Source: Rickettsia typhi (GTDB lineage: Bacteria > Pseudomonadota > Alphaproteobacteria > Rickettsiales > UBA1997). From it: a stretch of DNA of 19,469 nt. The notes beneath the pieces were generated by a model that saw nothing but the letters and a program-made list of their open reading frames with translations, searched no databases and was not told the DNA's origin. Shown one piece after another: positions 1-8,566 of this stretch. The translations under genes were made by a program, and so were the position numbers. Position 1 is the first letter of the stretch, and every line of letters begins with the position of its first letter. Location of the stretch: NCBI GenBank assembly GCA_945903615.1, contig CAMDOL010000010.1:1-19469 (forward strand). Direction: 5' to 3'.

Positions 1-5
1 GAGGA

Positions 6-278
6 ATGTCGGAAGATGAATTGAGGGATTATGAAGAATATGGCGACAGCTTTTTTGGATCTTCAAAACAATCTGCGACAAAGAAAATAGATGGTCCTTA
101 TGAGTTGTTCGAGTGGTTTTATGAGGTCTATAAAAAATCAACTAAGGAAAAATTATTAGAATTTTTACAAACCCATCCATCAATAGGCGATTTTCAGAAA
201 ATGGATCAAGAAGATTTGGCAATATTATATTGCGAATTGATGGTTGCCGATGCCGTTAGAAAAAATAAAGTAGATTAA
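6..278 (+). CDS. Hypothetical acidic protein, 90 aa or C-terminal part of a longer one
   Basis: I do not recognise this protein. It is acidic at the N-terminus (many Asp and Glu in the first 15 residues), then has a Ser/Lys linker and a helical C-terminal half with aromatic-rich segments around residues 33-42. There is no signal peptide, membrane segment or enzyme motif that I can see. The ATG lies five bases from the window edge and the reading frame is open to the left. The purine-rich GAGGA directly touches the ATG, too close to act as a ribosome binding site for it. The frame may therefore be the tail of a longer protein that begins outside the window. It converges on ppa, with a hairpin between the two stop codons. 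Confidence 0.5.
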   Translation: MSEDELRDYEEYGDSFFGSSKQSATKKIDGPYELFEWFYEVYKKSTKEKLLEFLQTHPSIGDFQKMDQEDLAILYCELMVADAVRKNKVD

Positions 279-305
279 ATAATCTCCAAATCTCCGTTTC
301 GCGTT

Positions 306-335
306 CACCTCTAAAAATTCTAATTTTTAGAGGTG
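306..335. terminator. Perfect 13-bp hairpin between convergent genes
   Basis: The arms at 306-318 and 323-335 are perfect reverse complements (outer bases CACCTC / GAGGTG) around a 4-nt TCTA loop. The hairpin lies between the stop codons of the first plus-strand frame and minus-strand ppa, where a bidirectional terminator is expected. The T and A runs sit inside the stem rather than after it, so it is not a textbook rho-independent terminator. The hairpin is directly visible; its terminator role is inferred from position. Confidence 0.5.
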
Positions 336-344
336 CCCTAAAAT

Positions 345-872
345 CTATTTTTGCGCTCTTTGATAAGCCTCATTAATTAATTGCTTTGCTTTAGCAGCAT
401 CTTCAAAGCCTTTGATTTTTACCCATTTGCCTTTTTCTAAATCTTTATATCTTTCAAAAAAATGACTAATTTTATTTAAGAGCGATTCAGGTAATTCTTT
501 GTAATTTTCAATATTTTCATATTGGGAGTTCAGTTTTTTTGCGGGCACTGCCAAGATTTTTTCATCCATTCCTTTTTCATCTTCCATAATAAGAACCCCA
601 ATTGGCTTAGCTGCGATGACTGCCCCAGGAACAATTGGAAAATCAGAAATCACCAGAACATCGGCTGGATCACCATCATCGGATAAGGTTCCGGGAATGA
701 AACCATAATTACAAGGATAATACATTGGAGTTGCCAAAAAACGATCAACAAAAATCGCTCCTGAATCTTTGTCCATTTCATATTTTACTGGATCAGAGTT
801 CATCGGAACTTCAATAATAACATTAACTTGATTAGGCAAATCTTTTCCTGGTGATATTTTGGTTATGTCCAT
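345..872 (-). CDS. ppa: Inorganic pyrophosphatase, family I (soluble)
   Basis: This enzyme hydrolyses pyrophosphate to two phosphates in the cytoplasm, pulling nucleic acid and aminoacyl-tRNA synthesis forward. The family I signature Asp-x-Asp-Pro-x-Asp-Val is at residues 66-72, giving the metal-binding aspartates D66, D68 and D71. Further aspartates near residues 97 and 102 lie where the E. coli enzyme has its second metal-binding set. At 175 aa it is full length for the bacterial enzyme (E. coli, 176). The ATG start at 872 lies 19 nt after the stop of the thioredoxin/NHL gene, so the two are probably co-transcribed from the promoter ahead of rpsU. The leader is AT-rich with no clear Shine-Dalgarno sequence. 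The assignment is secure. Confidence 0.96.
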   Translation of the reverse strand: MDITKISPGKDLPNQVNVIIEVPMNSDPVKYEMDKDSGAIFVDRFLATPMYYPCNYGFIPGTLSDDGDPADVLVISDFPIVPGAVIAAKPIGVLIMEDEKGMDEKILAVPAKKLNSQYENIENYKELPESLLNKISHFFERYKDLEKGKWVKIKGFEDAAKAKQLINEAYQRAQK

Positions 873-891
873 AAAATAAATTGTTTATTAA

Positions 892-2880
892 TTATTGATA
901 AATGAAATCGATTTGAATTTTACTGTCACCAGATTTTGTTGGTTTGAGTTTTTGTTCATAGCTTTTGATCAGACATAAGGCATTTTCTTTGTCTTGACAA
1001 TAATAGACTACTCCTTGCAAGTAGTAGGCGTATTTGTTGGAGAGTTTGGGTAATTTAACTGATCCAGATTTAATCATCGATCCGTCAAAGCTAGCAATTA
1101 AATTGGCTTCTTTTTTGTTTTTTATTTCAATTAGGTTAAAAAAACTTGAAGCTGAATCATTGATCTTCCAGCCATCTTTCATATTGAAAGTTAACACAAC
1201 TTCACCCCCACTCTTTACGGAGTGAGTGGCAATTTTTTCTAAGTTAGGAAGGTATTCAAGCAATCCTTCGGTCGGCATTTTTAATTTTGGAATTATATCT
1301 ATAACTTTAGAATCACTGGTGTTGGCGCCAAGTTCAATAATGCGATTATTATTGGTGTCGGCAATATAAAATTTATCTAATACTGAAATTATCGCCTCGG
1401 GTTCGTTATAATTAATACTCTTTTTGCTGCCAATTCCATCACCACGAACGCTGCCGCTATAGTCAGAAATTTCTTTGGTTTTAACATTATATTTGCGAAT
1501 GGCGTGGTTGAAGGTATCAGCAATATAAATTGCAGAATCATCAGCAGTTAAGCCAGTTGGGTATTGCAGTAAGGCTTCTTTAGAATTGCCATTTTTATTA
1601 CCAAATTCTAACAAACCTTTGCCAATTAAGGTTTTGACCTCACCGCTTTTGTCAACTACGCGCAAAGATGAGCTTGCTGAGTCAACAAAATAAAGCTTTT
1701 CAGAGGCGGCGCTCAGACCAGTTGGTTGTGCCAAAGAGTTTTTGGGGTATTGACCATCAATTGAATCTTCAGTGCCATTGCCGGCAAAGGGGCTGATCGT
1801 GCGTTTGGAAAGGTTATATTTTAATAGCTGGTGAGTGCCAGCATTGGCGATGATAATATTATTTTTATCAGGGAAAAATTCTAAATCCCACGGTGATGCT
1901 AGTAAAACTTCTTCGACCTTATTTTCGGTGTTAATAATATCTCCTCTGATTCCAGTTCCGGCAATTGTTTTTACTTCACCCGTTTTAAAATCAATACGGC
2001 GCAAGGCGTGATTGCCAGTATCAGCAACATATAAAGTATTGTCTTTGAATAATAAACCACGCGGAGAATTAAATGTGGCATTGTTGATATTTCCATCTTC
2101 AAAACCCATATTTCCTGATCCAATTTCTAACAAAGTTTCGCCATTTAAAGCAGTGACAATTATATTATGTTTTTCAGTGTTAGAGATAATAAGGGCGTTG
2201 GTTTTGCCGCTGTTTTTATATGAAAAATCACGAGCAAATTTGATTTTGGATGGGAATTTTAAAACATAATCGACGACTTTATTTTTTTCCAGAACAATTG
2301 GTAAGCGGTCGCTGGTTAATTGATATTTATATTTTGTAATCAGATTTTTAATATCATCATGAATAGTGGTTGGGGCAATTTTACCTTGATATTTTTTTGT
2401 GATGCGACCTTTAGGATCAATTAAAATTAGCGTTGGCCACGAAGAAGCCTTAAAGCTGTTCCAAATTTTAAAATTAGTATCATTAACAACTAAATGAGCA
2501 ATGTCATATTTTAAAATCGCTTTTTTTATGCTGTCAGTACCTTTTTCGTTGTCAAATTTTCCTGAGTGGACACCAATAACAGTGAGTCGATCTCCAAACT
2601 CAGCTTCTAATTTTTTAATTTCAGAAATAGTGTGGAGGCAATTGACGCAAGAGTAAGTCCAAAAATCAAGGAGGATAACACGATTTTCTAAATCACCAGA
2701 CTCAATATTGCGGGTTGAGTTCAGCCACTCAGCGTTATGTTTGGTGAGGTTATTAATCTCAGAGTTATAAAAGCTAATTTTGGTAAGTAAATAGGAGAGA
2801 GAGATGCAGAAGAACCAAAAAACTATGATTGCGGACAAAATAAGAAGAATCAGCTTTTTATCTTTTTTTGTGATAACCAT
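892..2880 (-). CDS. Membrane-anchored thioredoxin-like protein with NHL-repeat propeller (NHLRC2-like)
   Basis: This 662-residue protein has an N-terminal hydrophobic segment (about residues 9-32) preceded by lysines, predicting an anchor with the rest in the periplasm. A thioredoxin-like domain follows (about 65-175), with a Cys-Val-Asn-Cys redox pair at 78-81 and a cis-proline in the Ser-Trp-Pro-Thr context at 149. Residues about 210-540 hold several NHL-type repeats with the recurring pattern 'aDTgNhaiR', which should form a beta-propeller. The C-terminal stretch (about 555-662) has two further cysteines seven residues apart near 636-643. The same thioredoxin plus NHL order is known in NHLRC2-type proteins, whose biochemical role is poorly defined. 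A thiol-disulfide function is inferred from CxxC. It lies between rpsU and ppa, probably co-transcribed with both. Confidence 0.85.
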   Translation of the reverse strand: MVITKKDKKLILLILSAIIVFWFFCISLSYLLTKISFYNSEINNLTKHNAEWLNSTRNIESGDLENRVILLDFWTYSCVNCLHTISEIKKLEAEFGDRLTVIGVHSGKFDNEKGTDSIKKAILKYDIAHLVVNDTNFKIWNSFKASSWPTLILIDPKGRITKKYQGKIAPTTIHDDIKNLITKYKYQLTSDRLPIVLEKNKVVDYVLKFPSKIKFARDFSYKNSGKTNALIISNTEKHNIIVTALNGETLLEIGSGNMGFEDGNINNATFNSPRGLLFKDNTLYVADTGNHALRRIDFKTGEVKTIAGTGIRGDIINTENKVEEVLLASPWDLEFFPDKNNIIIANAGTHQLLKYNLSKRTISPFAGNGTEDSIDGQYPKNSLAQPTGLSAASEKLYFVDSASSSLRVVDKSGEVKTLIGKGLLEFGNKNGNSKEALLQYPTGLTADDSAIYIADTFNHAIRKYNVKTKEISDYSGSVRGDGIGSKKSINYNEPEAIISVLDKFYIADTNNNRIIELGANTSDSKVIDIIPKLKMPTEGLLEYLPNLEKIATHSVKSGGEVVLTFNMKDGWKINDSASSFFNLIEIKNKKEANLIASFDGSMIKSGSVKLPKLSNKYAYYLQGVVYYCQDKENALCLIKSYEQKLKPTKSGDSKIQIDFIYQ

Positions 2881-2935
2881 CGTGATCTTTAGTTATAGAT
2901 TGAAAAAGCTAATTTTGGTGAGATTTATGATGGTT

Positions 2936-3142
2936 CTAAGAGCTATAACCAGTAAAACCCTTTCTGCGGCTTCTTTTGGTTTTTGCTAAACTTTCTTGTT
3001 TTCTTCTTTTCTTTTCTTCGGAAGGTTTTTCAAAAGCTTTTCTTCTTCTTGCTTCTTTAACTAGACCTTCTTTTTGAGTCTTTTTTCTGAAGCTACGAAT
3101 TGCCATTTCCAAATGGCCTCTATTGTTGATTACTACTTGCAT
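2936..3142 (-). CDS. rpsU: Small ribosomal subunit protein bS21
   Basis: This 68-residue, strongly basic protein is bS21 of the 30S subunit, involved in initiation near the anti-Shine-Dalgarno end of 16S rRNA. The N-terminus has the family's short strand and helix (residues 1-20, ending in an Arg-Ser-Phe-Arg-Lys-Lys segment). The middle has the characteristic 'EKPSEEKKRRK' region, followed by a Lys/Arg-rich tail. Length is typical of alphaproteobacteria. The ATG at 3142 has no visible Shine-Dalgarno sequence. A good sigma70-type promoter lies about 40-70 bp upstream, so the gene appears to start a new transcription unit after addA, with the thioredoxin/NHL gene 55 nt downstream. Confidence 0.93.
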   Translation of the reverse strand: MQVVINNRGHLEMAIRSFRKKTQKEGLVKEARRRKAFEKPSEEKKRRKQESLAKTKRSRRKGFTGYSS

Positions 3143-3182
3143 TAAAGTGAAATTGATTAGTTAGAAATTTTCAAAGGCGAGA

Positions 3183-3211
3183 TTTATAGTTGGTTTAAAA
3201 TAAATTTTCAA
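3183..3211 (-). promoter_or_regulatory. Sigma70-type promoter for rpsU
   Basis: Read on the minus strand, a -35 box TTGAAA (3211-3206) and a -10 box TATAAA (3188-3183) are separated by exactly 17 bp. Each matches the consensus at five of six positions. The promoter sits just after the addA stop codon and would give an rpsU leader of roughly 34 nt. It separates the rpsU-thioredoxin/NHL-ppa unit from the upstream mnmG-addA unit. Confidence 0.7.
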
Positions 3212-3215
3212 GCGA

Positions 3216-6200
3216 TTATTCGTTTATCCAAACAATCTGTGATTTAATTTTTTTGTCTGGATAGAGTTTTTGTAACGCCTGCTCATAAAGATGCATTTGA
3301 TCTTGATATTGCAGATTTAAGCCTTCATTTTTTTCTCCAGTTTTAAAATCAATAATTACCACCTGATTTTCTTCAATAATCAGACGATCAATTTTTCCAG
3401 AAATGGTTTTGCCGTTGATTTTGGCTATGATTGGTACCTCGGCTTTGCTTTTTGGGTGATTTAATAGATTGGCGTATTTTTCAAAAACATTATTAATTCT
3501 GTGTATTACTTGTTCAATTTCTATTTCTGGCAAATTTTTATCCGTTAAATATTTTAGCAATAATTCTCTTCTTTGTTCATCACTTTCAATTTGCAAATCG
3601 GGCAGAAGTTCAAGAATTTTGTGAATAATATTCCCCAAATTAGCTTTTTTATGGCTTATTTTATTGATTTTGCCTTGCTTTGTTTTTGATGGGTATAAAA
3701 ATTCTTCATCAATTTCAATTGGTGGAAGCTCAGAAATAAAATTTTGATTGGCAATTGATTTAGGAATTTTTGGAGATATTTTTTTTATCGAATCATTTTG
3801 AATGATTGCATCTTCACCAACCACTAAAGTTTTTCCAATCAAGCCATCAAACTCTCTGGCTTTATTAACAATCGCTTCTTTGATCATATTATACCAACAA
3901 TTTCCATCGTTTTCTTTTCCAAACCCACAAATATAAAGCTCTTCCTCAGCTCTGGTCATTGCCACATAGAGTTGGCGCCAATATTCTTTTTTAACAATTT
4001 CGCGGTCAATTTGTTTGATGTTTGTAATCGTTGAATTATCAGAATTTTTGCCACCCGACCAAAAAGGTAGACCACTTTTTTGATCCCAAAAAATTCTTCT
4101 GCGATCATTGCCAAATTGTTTTTGTGAATTATGAAATGTGTCTGCAAGAAAAACAATTGGGGCTTCCAAGCCTTTTGCGGAGTGTATGGTTGTAATATAA
4201 ACCTGGTTTTGATTCTGACTATTGCTATCAATTTTAATTTCTAAATCTGCATTTAATAAAAATTGCACAAAATTTTGTAATGAAGTAGCAATATTGTTGT
4301 TTTGATAGTCGATAATAATTTTTAAAAATTGATTAATAATTTCTTCTCCAGCCTTACCAAATCTGGCTAAAACTGCTTTTTGCTTATTTTGATTAATAAG
4401 AATATGGCTAAAAAATTGGTGAATAGAAAATTGTTGTTCTTTATTTTCAGAAATTAAATTTTGTAAATCTTGATATAAAGCAAAATTCTTTTTTTCTAAA
4501 GCGGCAAGCAAACTAATTTTGGACTGATTTTTAAGAGAACACACCGCCAATAATTCTTCTTCGCTAATCCCAAATAAGGGTGATTTAAGCAAGCAGGCCA
4601 AATTCAAATCATCTTCTGGTAATAAAATAAATTGTGCTAAAGCTAATAAATCTTGAACAATAATATTTTCACCAAAGTTGATCCGATCAGTGCTGCTCAC
4701 GGGGATTTGTTCCTCGCTTAGATATTTTACTAACAAATTTCCCAAATTACTTTTACGCTCTTTGAGTAAAATCATTACATCTCCAAACTGGGCAAGGCGA
4801 TTTTTACTGGCCAAAAATTTTCCATCATCAAAAAATTTTCTAATTTTCTTGGCGATAATTTGTGCCAGAATTTCCTGCGCTTTATATTCTTCATCAATCG
4901 AAAAATCCAAATTCCATTTATACTTTTCTTCTTCGTCACTTACAAATGAAGACTTGCAGCTCACCACCGGCATTAGTTCTACCTTTCCAAAATATTGATT
5001 CTTAATTGCGTGATGTTGAATTTTTGTGGCTAAACTACTAATCGCTTTTGCTAAATCTGGTTTGGCAAAAACTGCATCAACAGTTTGCAAAATCGCCGGC
5101 ATTGAGCGAAACGAACTATTTAATTCGACATTTAAAAACTGCTCGTTAATTGAGCTTAATTTGTCTTGATAATAATAAAAAATATTAGCAAAAATATTGG
5201 GATCGGCACCTTGGAAGCTATATATTGACTGCTTCTCATCACCAACAATAAAAATAGTTCTGTTCTGATTTTTAGAGTCATTGCCAGCAAAAAATTCTTC
5301 CGTGATTGCTTTAACAATATTCCATTGCCAATGATTGGTATCTTGCGATTCATCAACCAAAATATGCTCATAAATGCCATCGAGCTTGTATTTTACCCAT
5401 TCTCTTCCAGCAGAGTTTTCTAGAAGTTGGCTGGTTTTAATAATCAAATCACTATAATCCAAGTAGCCATTTTGGTTTTTTAATTGATTATAAATTTCAA
5501 TAATTTGATCAACCACAATCAGTAAGGAAGAGGTGGAAGCAGCAATTTTAACGCTGTGAAATTTTTCAGAAAAATCTGCAACTCTTTTTTGTTCACGCCG
5601 CATCAAATCTTCTGCCTCTGGAAATTGGTCGCGAATTTTTTGATTGGTTAAATGCACAGTAGCTTTGTGTTCTGCGGTTAAAAAAACACTCAAATATTCT
5701 TCCGAGTTTTCTAAATTTGGTTGATTAATAAATTGCTCAATTTTCTTTTTGCTCTTAATCCCCGTATCTTGACAAAGCATCAATAAATCTTTTTTTTGCC
5801 AATTTGTATCTTGGATAAAATTAGCAAAAACAGTTTTTTCATTTTCTTCTAAATCAATATCTAATTGGCTATAAACCGCTTCAATCACGCCATTGATATC
5901 AAAATGTTTTTCTTTAAGTTCGGCAAGATTTTGTCTTTTTTTAATTATTTCAGTGGTAATTTCTAAAAAACTATTTTCATTGAGGCGTGAAGAAATCAAA
6001 TTAATTTTCTCAGCCAGATTTATATCCAAAAGAGCTTTTTTTAAAAGCGTTTTACGAGCCAAAAGCAATAATTCAGTTTCTTTCCCAGAATCAATTATTG
6101 TAAAGCTTGGTGAGGTTTTAGCTTCAACTGGAAATTTTTTGATAATGCTTTGGCAAAAAGAGTGAATTGTTGAAATTTGTAAGCCAGAATTATCATCAAG

Positions 6201-6527
6201 TAAGGTGGCGAATAATTTTCGCGCGGCTTTCATTTCCAATTTTGATGGTTGATGAGAAGTAAATTTTTTGAGATGTTCTTGCAGTTTAATATCGTCCCAC
6301 AAAACCCAGTTTTCTAACTCAGCAAAAATTCTTTTTTGCATTTGCGCTGCCGCAACTTTGGTGAAAGTGAGGCATAAAATTTTGGCAGGAGAAACTCCGC
6401 CAAGTAAAAGCCGCAAAACTCGATCGGTTAAAACCTTGGTCTTTCCTGAGCCAGCAGAGGCTGATACAAAAACTGAATTGATAGGATTGGAGGCTGAGTT
6501 TTGAAGATTGGTGGTTTTGAGTAACAC
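3216..6527 (-). CDS. addA: Double-strand break repair helicase-nuclease AddA (alphaproteobacterial type)
   Basis: AddA is the UvrD-family helicase subunit of AddAB, which resects double-strand DNA ends for RecA-dependent repair. The Walker A motif Ala-Ser-Ala-Gly-Ser-Gly-Lys-Thr is at residues 23-30 and motif II Asp-Glu-Ser-Gln-Asp-Thr at 392-397. These are followed by the 'GDEKQSIYSFQGADP' motif III region, the 'TIHSAKGLE' motif and the 'LYVAMTRAEEEL' motif VI. The last 75 residues carry a RecB-type nuclease signature (Gly-Lys-Ile-Asp-Arg-Leu, then Asp-Phe-Lys-Thr-Gly). At 1103 aa it is somewhat short for the family. The only plausible start is GTG at 6527, since no in-frame Met occurs before residue 63. 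It lies 19 nt after the pilT stop. Its usual neighbour addB is not in this window. Confidence 0.92.
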   Translation of the reverse strand: MLLKTTNLQNSASNPINSVFVSASAGSGKTKVLTDRVLRLLLGGVSPAKILCLTFTKVAAAQMQKRIFAELENWVLWDDIKLQEHLKKFTSHQPSKLEMKAARKLFATLLDDNSGLQISTIHSFCQSIIKKFPVEAKTSPSFTIIDSGKETELLLLARKTLLKKALLDINLAEKINLISSRLNENSFLEITTEIIKKRQNLAELKEKHFDINGVIEAVYSQLDIDLEENEKTVFANFIQDTNWQKKDLLMLCQDTGIKSKKKIEQFINQPNLENSEEYLSVFLTAEHKATVHLTNQKIRDQFPEAEDLMRREQKRVADFSEKFHSVKIAASTSSLLIVVDQIIEIYNQLKNQNGYLDYSDLIIKTSQLLENSAGREWVKYKLDGIYEHILVDESQDTNHWQWNIVKAITEEFFAGNDSKNQNRTIFIVGDEKQSIYSFQGADPNIFANIFYYYQDKLSSINEQFLNVELNSSFRSMPAILQTVDAVFAKPDLAKAISSLATKIQHHAIKNQYFGKVELMPVVSCKSSFVSDEEEKYKWNLDFSIDEEYKAQEILAQIIAKKIRKFFDDGKFLASKNRLAQFGDVMILLKERKSNLGNLLVKYLSEEQIPVSSTDRINFGENIIVQDLLALAQFILLPEDDLNLACLLKSPLFGISEEELLAVCSLKNQSKISLLAALEKKNFALYQDLQNLISENKEQQFSIHQFFSHILINQNKQKAVLARFGKAGEEIINQFLKIIIDYQNNNIATSLQNFVQFLLNADLEIKIDSNSQNQNQVYITTIHSAKGLEAPIVFLADTFHNSQKQFGNDRRRIFWDQKSGLPFWSGGKNSDNSTITNIKQIDREIVKKEYWRQLYVAMTRAEEELYICGFGKENDGNCWYNMIKEAIVNKAREFDGLIGKTLVVGEDAIIQNDSIKKISPKIPKSIANQNFISELPPIEIDEEFLYPSKTKQGKINKISHKKANLGNIIHKILELLPDLQIESDEQRRELLLKYLTDKNLPEIEIEQVIHRINNVFEKYANLLNHPKSKAEVPIIAKINGKTISGKIDRLIIEENQVVIIDFKTGEKNEGLNLQYQDQMHLYEQALQKLYPDKKIKSQIVWINE

Positions 6528-6546
6528 TTTTTAATGATTAACCATA

Positions 6547-7590
6547 TTATTCACATGATCCTAACAATTCTTCTGCGGTTTCTTTGCTAATAACTTTACG
6601 GTTAAAGAGGTCAAGAATTGAATCTTTGGAAGTGACCATTCCTTGTTTTTTACCAATTTCTATCATGGAATTTATTTGTTGCACTTTGTCTTCTCTAATC
6701 AAGTTTTTAATTGAAGTGTTAGCAATCATAACCTCATAAATTGCTGTTCTGCCGCCATTTTCTTTTTTAACTAATCTTTGAGAAATAACTGCTTTTAGTG
6801 AGGAAGCAACCATTGATCGAACCAAATCCTTATCTGCCGCAGGAAAAACATCGATGATGCGGTTAATGCTTTGAGCGGCAGATTTGGTATGTAGTGTTGC
6901 CATTACCAGATGCCCAGTTTCAGCGGCGGTTAATGCTAAATGAATTGTTTCTAAATCGCGCATTTCACCAACCATTATAACATTTGGATCTTCCCTTAGT
7001 GCTGATCTTAAGGCGATTGGAAAAGACTCGGTATTAAAACCAACTTCTCTTTGATTAATTAGGGAAAGATTGCTTTTATAAGTGAATTCAACTGGATCTT
7101 CGATAGTAATTATGTGGCGTTTATAGTTGGCATTGATGTGGTTAATCATTGCAGCTAAGGTGGTTGATTTTCCACTGCCAGCTGGACCAACAACCAAAAC
7201 TAATCCTTGGTGTAATTTACATATCTCACTTACAACCGCTGGAGCAGAAATTTCTAGCAGAGTGATACTTTCTGAAGGAATTTCTCTAAAAACTGCAGCT
7301 GGACCGTTGATAGTATTAAAAACATTGACCCGAAAACGATTATTAAACTTACTCTTCATTGCAAAATCTAGCTCGAACTCTTCTTTGTAAGTGTTTCTTT
7401 GCAATTCATTCATAATCGAATCAAGCATTGCAAATAATTCAACACTCTCAATTATTTTAGTATTAGGAATCTGAGAAAGCTCACCATCAATTCTGGTAAT
7501 TGGATAATTGCCAGCAGAAAGATGAAGATCAGAGGCTTTATGCTTAACGACATATTCTATAAAGTTTTCCAAGTTAGGATTGGTTTGCAT
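6547..7590 (-). CDS. pilT: Type IV pilus retraction ATPase PilT
   Basis: PilT is a hexameric cytoplasmic ATPase that depolymerises the type IV pilus. Residues count from the ATG at 7590. An N-terminal PAS-like region (about 1-110) includes the 'ASDLHLSAG' signature at 19-27. Walker A Gly-Pro-Ala-Gly-Ser-Gly-Lys-Ser is at 135-142, the Asp box Ile-Glu-Asp-Pro-Val-Glu-Phe at 163-169, and Walker B with Gly-Glu-Met-Arg-Asp at 208-212. The His box runs from 221 to 235, and a 'SIKNLIRE' element matches the retraction-specific AIRNLIRE motif. The 347-aa length is normal. The frame extends 12 codons further to a TTG at 7626 that would overlap the TPR gene; I prefer the ATG, 10 nt after the TPR stop. 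No pilin, PilB, PilC or PilQ gene is visible here. Confidence 0.92.
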   Translation of the reverse strand: MQTNPNLENFIEYVVKHKASDLHLSAGNYPITRIDGELSQIPNTKIIESVELFAMLDSIMNELQRNTYKEEFELDFAMKSKFNNRFRVNVFNTINGPAAVFREIPSESITLLEISAPAVVSEICKLHQGLVLVVGPAGSGKSTTLAAMINHINANYKRHIITIEDPVEFTYKSNLSLINQREVGFNTESFPIALRSALREDPNVIMVGEMRDLETIHLALTAAETGHLVMATLHTKSAAQSINRIIDVFPAADKDLVRSMVASSLKAVISQRLVKKENGGRTAIYEVMIANTSIKNLIREDKVQQINSMIEIGKKQGMVTSKDSILDLFNRKVISKETAEELLGSCE

Positions 7591-7600
7591 ACTCAATTGT

Positions 7601-8566
7601 TTATATTTTGTTTTTAATGAATTCAATTCTTTGTCTGACTTGAGCCATAGGGATTGAGTTGCTTAAATTATCTGCCGAAGCATAATTTTTGATTACATCT
7701 TGATAATAGTGCAGGGCGTTTTGATAATCGGTAATTTTGTCATAAATGATTGCCAAGTTAAATTGGTAATTAACTTCTTTGGGATCAATATTTATGGCTC
7801 TTCTTAGCAATAAAATTGCTTGATCTGGTTTATTAATTTTATCATAAGCCATAGCTGCTCCAGCTAGTATATAAGCTGAACTTGGATTTTGGATGGAAAG
7901 TTTTTCTAGTAAATAAACCGCATCATTTGGTGATTCTTCAACAATTACTGCAATCAAATTGCCAATCAACTCATCTTTGGTTTGGTCTTCAGGCCATTCA
8001 TATTTGAGCAATTGATAATAAATAGTTTTAGCTTGTTTGTATTGTCCAAGCTTGTGGTAGCAGACCGCTAGAGAAAATGACGCATAATGATTTTTGGGAT
8101 CAGATTTAAGGATTTGTTTATAAAGTTCAATTGCAACTTCATATTGACCGGCAACTGAAGCATTATATGCCAATTTTTGTTTTTGTTCAGTTTGTTGATT
8201 GGTTTTTGATGAATTATCATTGATAAAAATATCAATTTCTGATTTGCGAATTTTATTAGAACGGTCAATTACTAAAGCTGATTTTCTCTCAACACTTTTT
8301 TTGTGAGCAGCATCTTTATCAGAGAACAATAAGGTTTTTTGAATTTGATCAACAGCTTCTGAGGTTGATAATGTTTCTGGAGTCTTTGTGGTTACTGGGT
8401 TTGTGGTTACTGGGTTTGCAGATTGAGTGGTTGATGGTTGTATTGGCGCTAAAGATTGTGCCAGAGAAAAGCTAGGAGAAAAGCTAGGAGAAAAACTAGG
8501 AATAGCCAGCAAGAGAAAGGTTTGGTAAAAAATAATTTTGATATTTTTTTGGCTAATTTTTATCAC
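7601..8566 (-). CDS. Exported tetratricopeptide-repeat protein
   Basis: This is a 321-residue protein with an N-terminal signal peptide (about residues 1-36). A hydrophobic core is followed by an unusual triple Ser-Phe-Ser-Pro repeat and a likely signal peptidase I site around Ser-Leu-Ala before Gln. There is no lipobox cysteine. A Thr/Pro/Ser-rich linker comes next, with a doubled Asn-Pro-Val-Thr-Thr, then TPR units from about residue 140 ('[19 protein letters not shown]', '[15 protein letters not shown]', '[19 protein letters not shown]', '[14 protein letters not shown]'). TPR domains bind other proteins, and the partner is unknown. The GTG at 8566 overlaps the 3' end of mnmG by 14 nt, and no earlier Met gives a signal peptide. 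Its position before pilT makes a pilus-related role conceivable, but no motif shows it. Confidence 0.82.
   Translation of the reverse strand: MIKISQKNIKIIFYQTFLLLAIPSFSPSFSPSFSLAQSLAPIQPSTTQSANPVTTNPVTTKTPETLSTSEAVDQIQKTLLFSDKDAAHKKSVERKSALVIDRSNKIRKSEIDIFINDNSSKTNQQTEQKQKLAYNASVAGQYEVAIELYKQILKSDPKNHYASFSLAVCYHKLGQYKQAKTIYYQLLKYEWPEDQTKDELIGNLIAVIVEESPNDAVYLLEKLSIQNPSSAYILAGAAMAYDKINKPDQAILLLRRAINIDPKEVNYQFNLAIIYDKITDYQNALHYYQDVIKNYASADNLSNSIPMAQVRQRIEFIKNKI
8385..8414. repeat. Two tandem copies of a 15-bp unit inside the TPR gene
   Basis: The 15-mer TTTGTGGTTACTGGG occurs at 8385-8399 and again at 8400-8414. It keeps the reading frame and encodes the doubled Asn-Pro-Val-Thr-Thr in the linker after the signal peptide. 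Confidence 0.8.
8464..8499. repeat. Three tandem copies of a 12-bp unit inside the TPR signal peptide
   Basis: GAGAAAAGCTAG is repeated exactly at 8464-8475 and 8476-8487, and with one change at 8488-8499. On the coding (minus) strand it encodes Ser-Phe-Ser-Pro units at the end of the signal peptide. It is in frame, so slippage would lengthen or shorten the leader without breaking the gene. Confidence 0.85.

Noticed and set aside
2769..2919. 16-bp direct repeat AAAAGCTAATTTTGGT at 2769-2784 and 2904-2919, flanking the thioredoxin/NHL gene start
   Set aside because: Only two AT-rich copies, one coding and one not, with no inverted ends or target duplication; likely chance or an old local duplication.
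7591..7626. PilT start at the upstream TTG
   Set aside because: It would overlap the TPR gene by 26 nt and add 12 residues not typical of PilT; the ATG at 7590 gives a normal length and lies just after the TPR stop.
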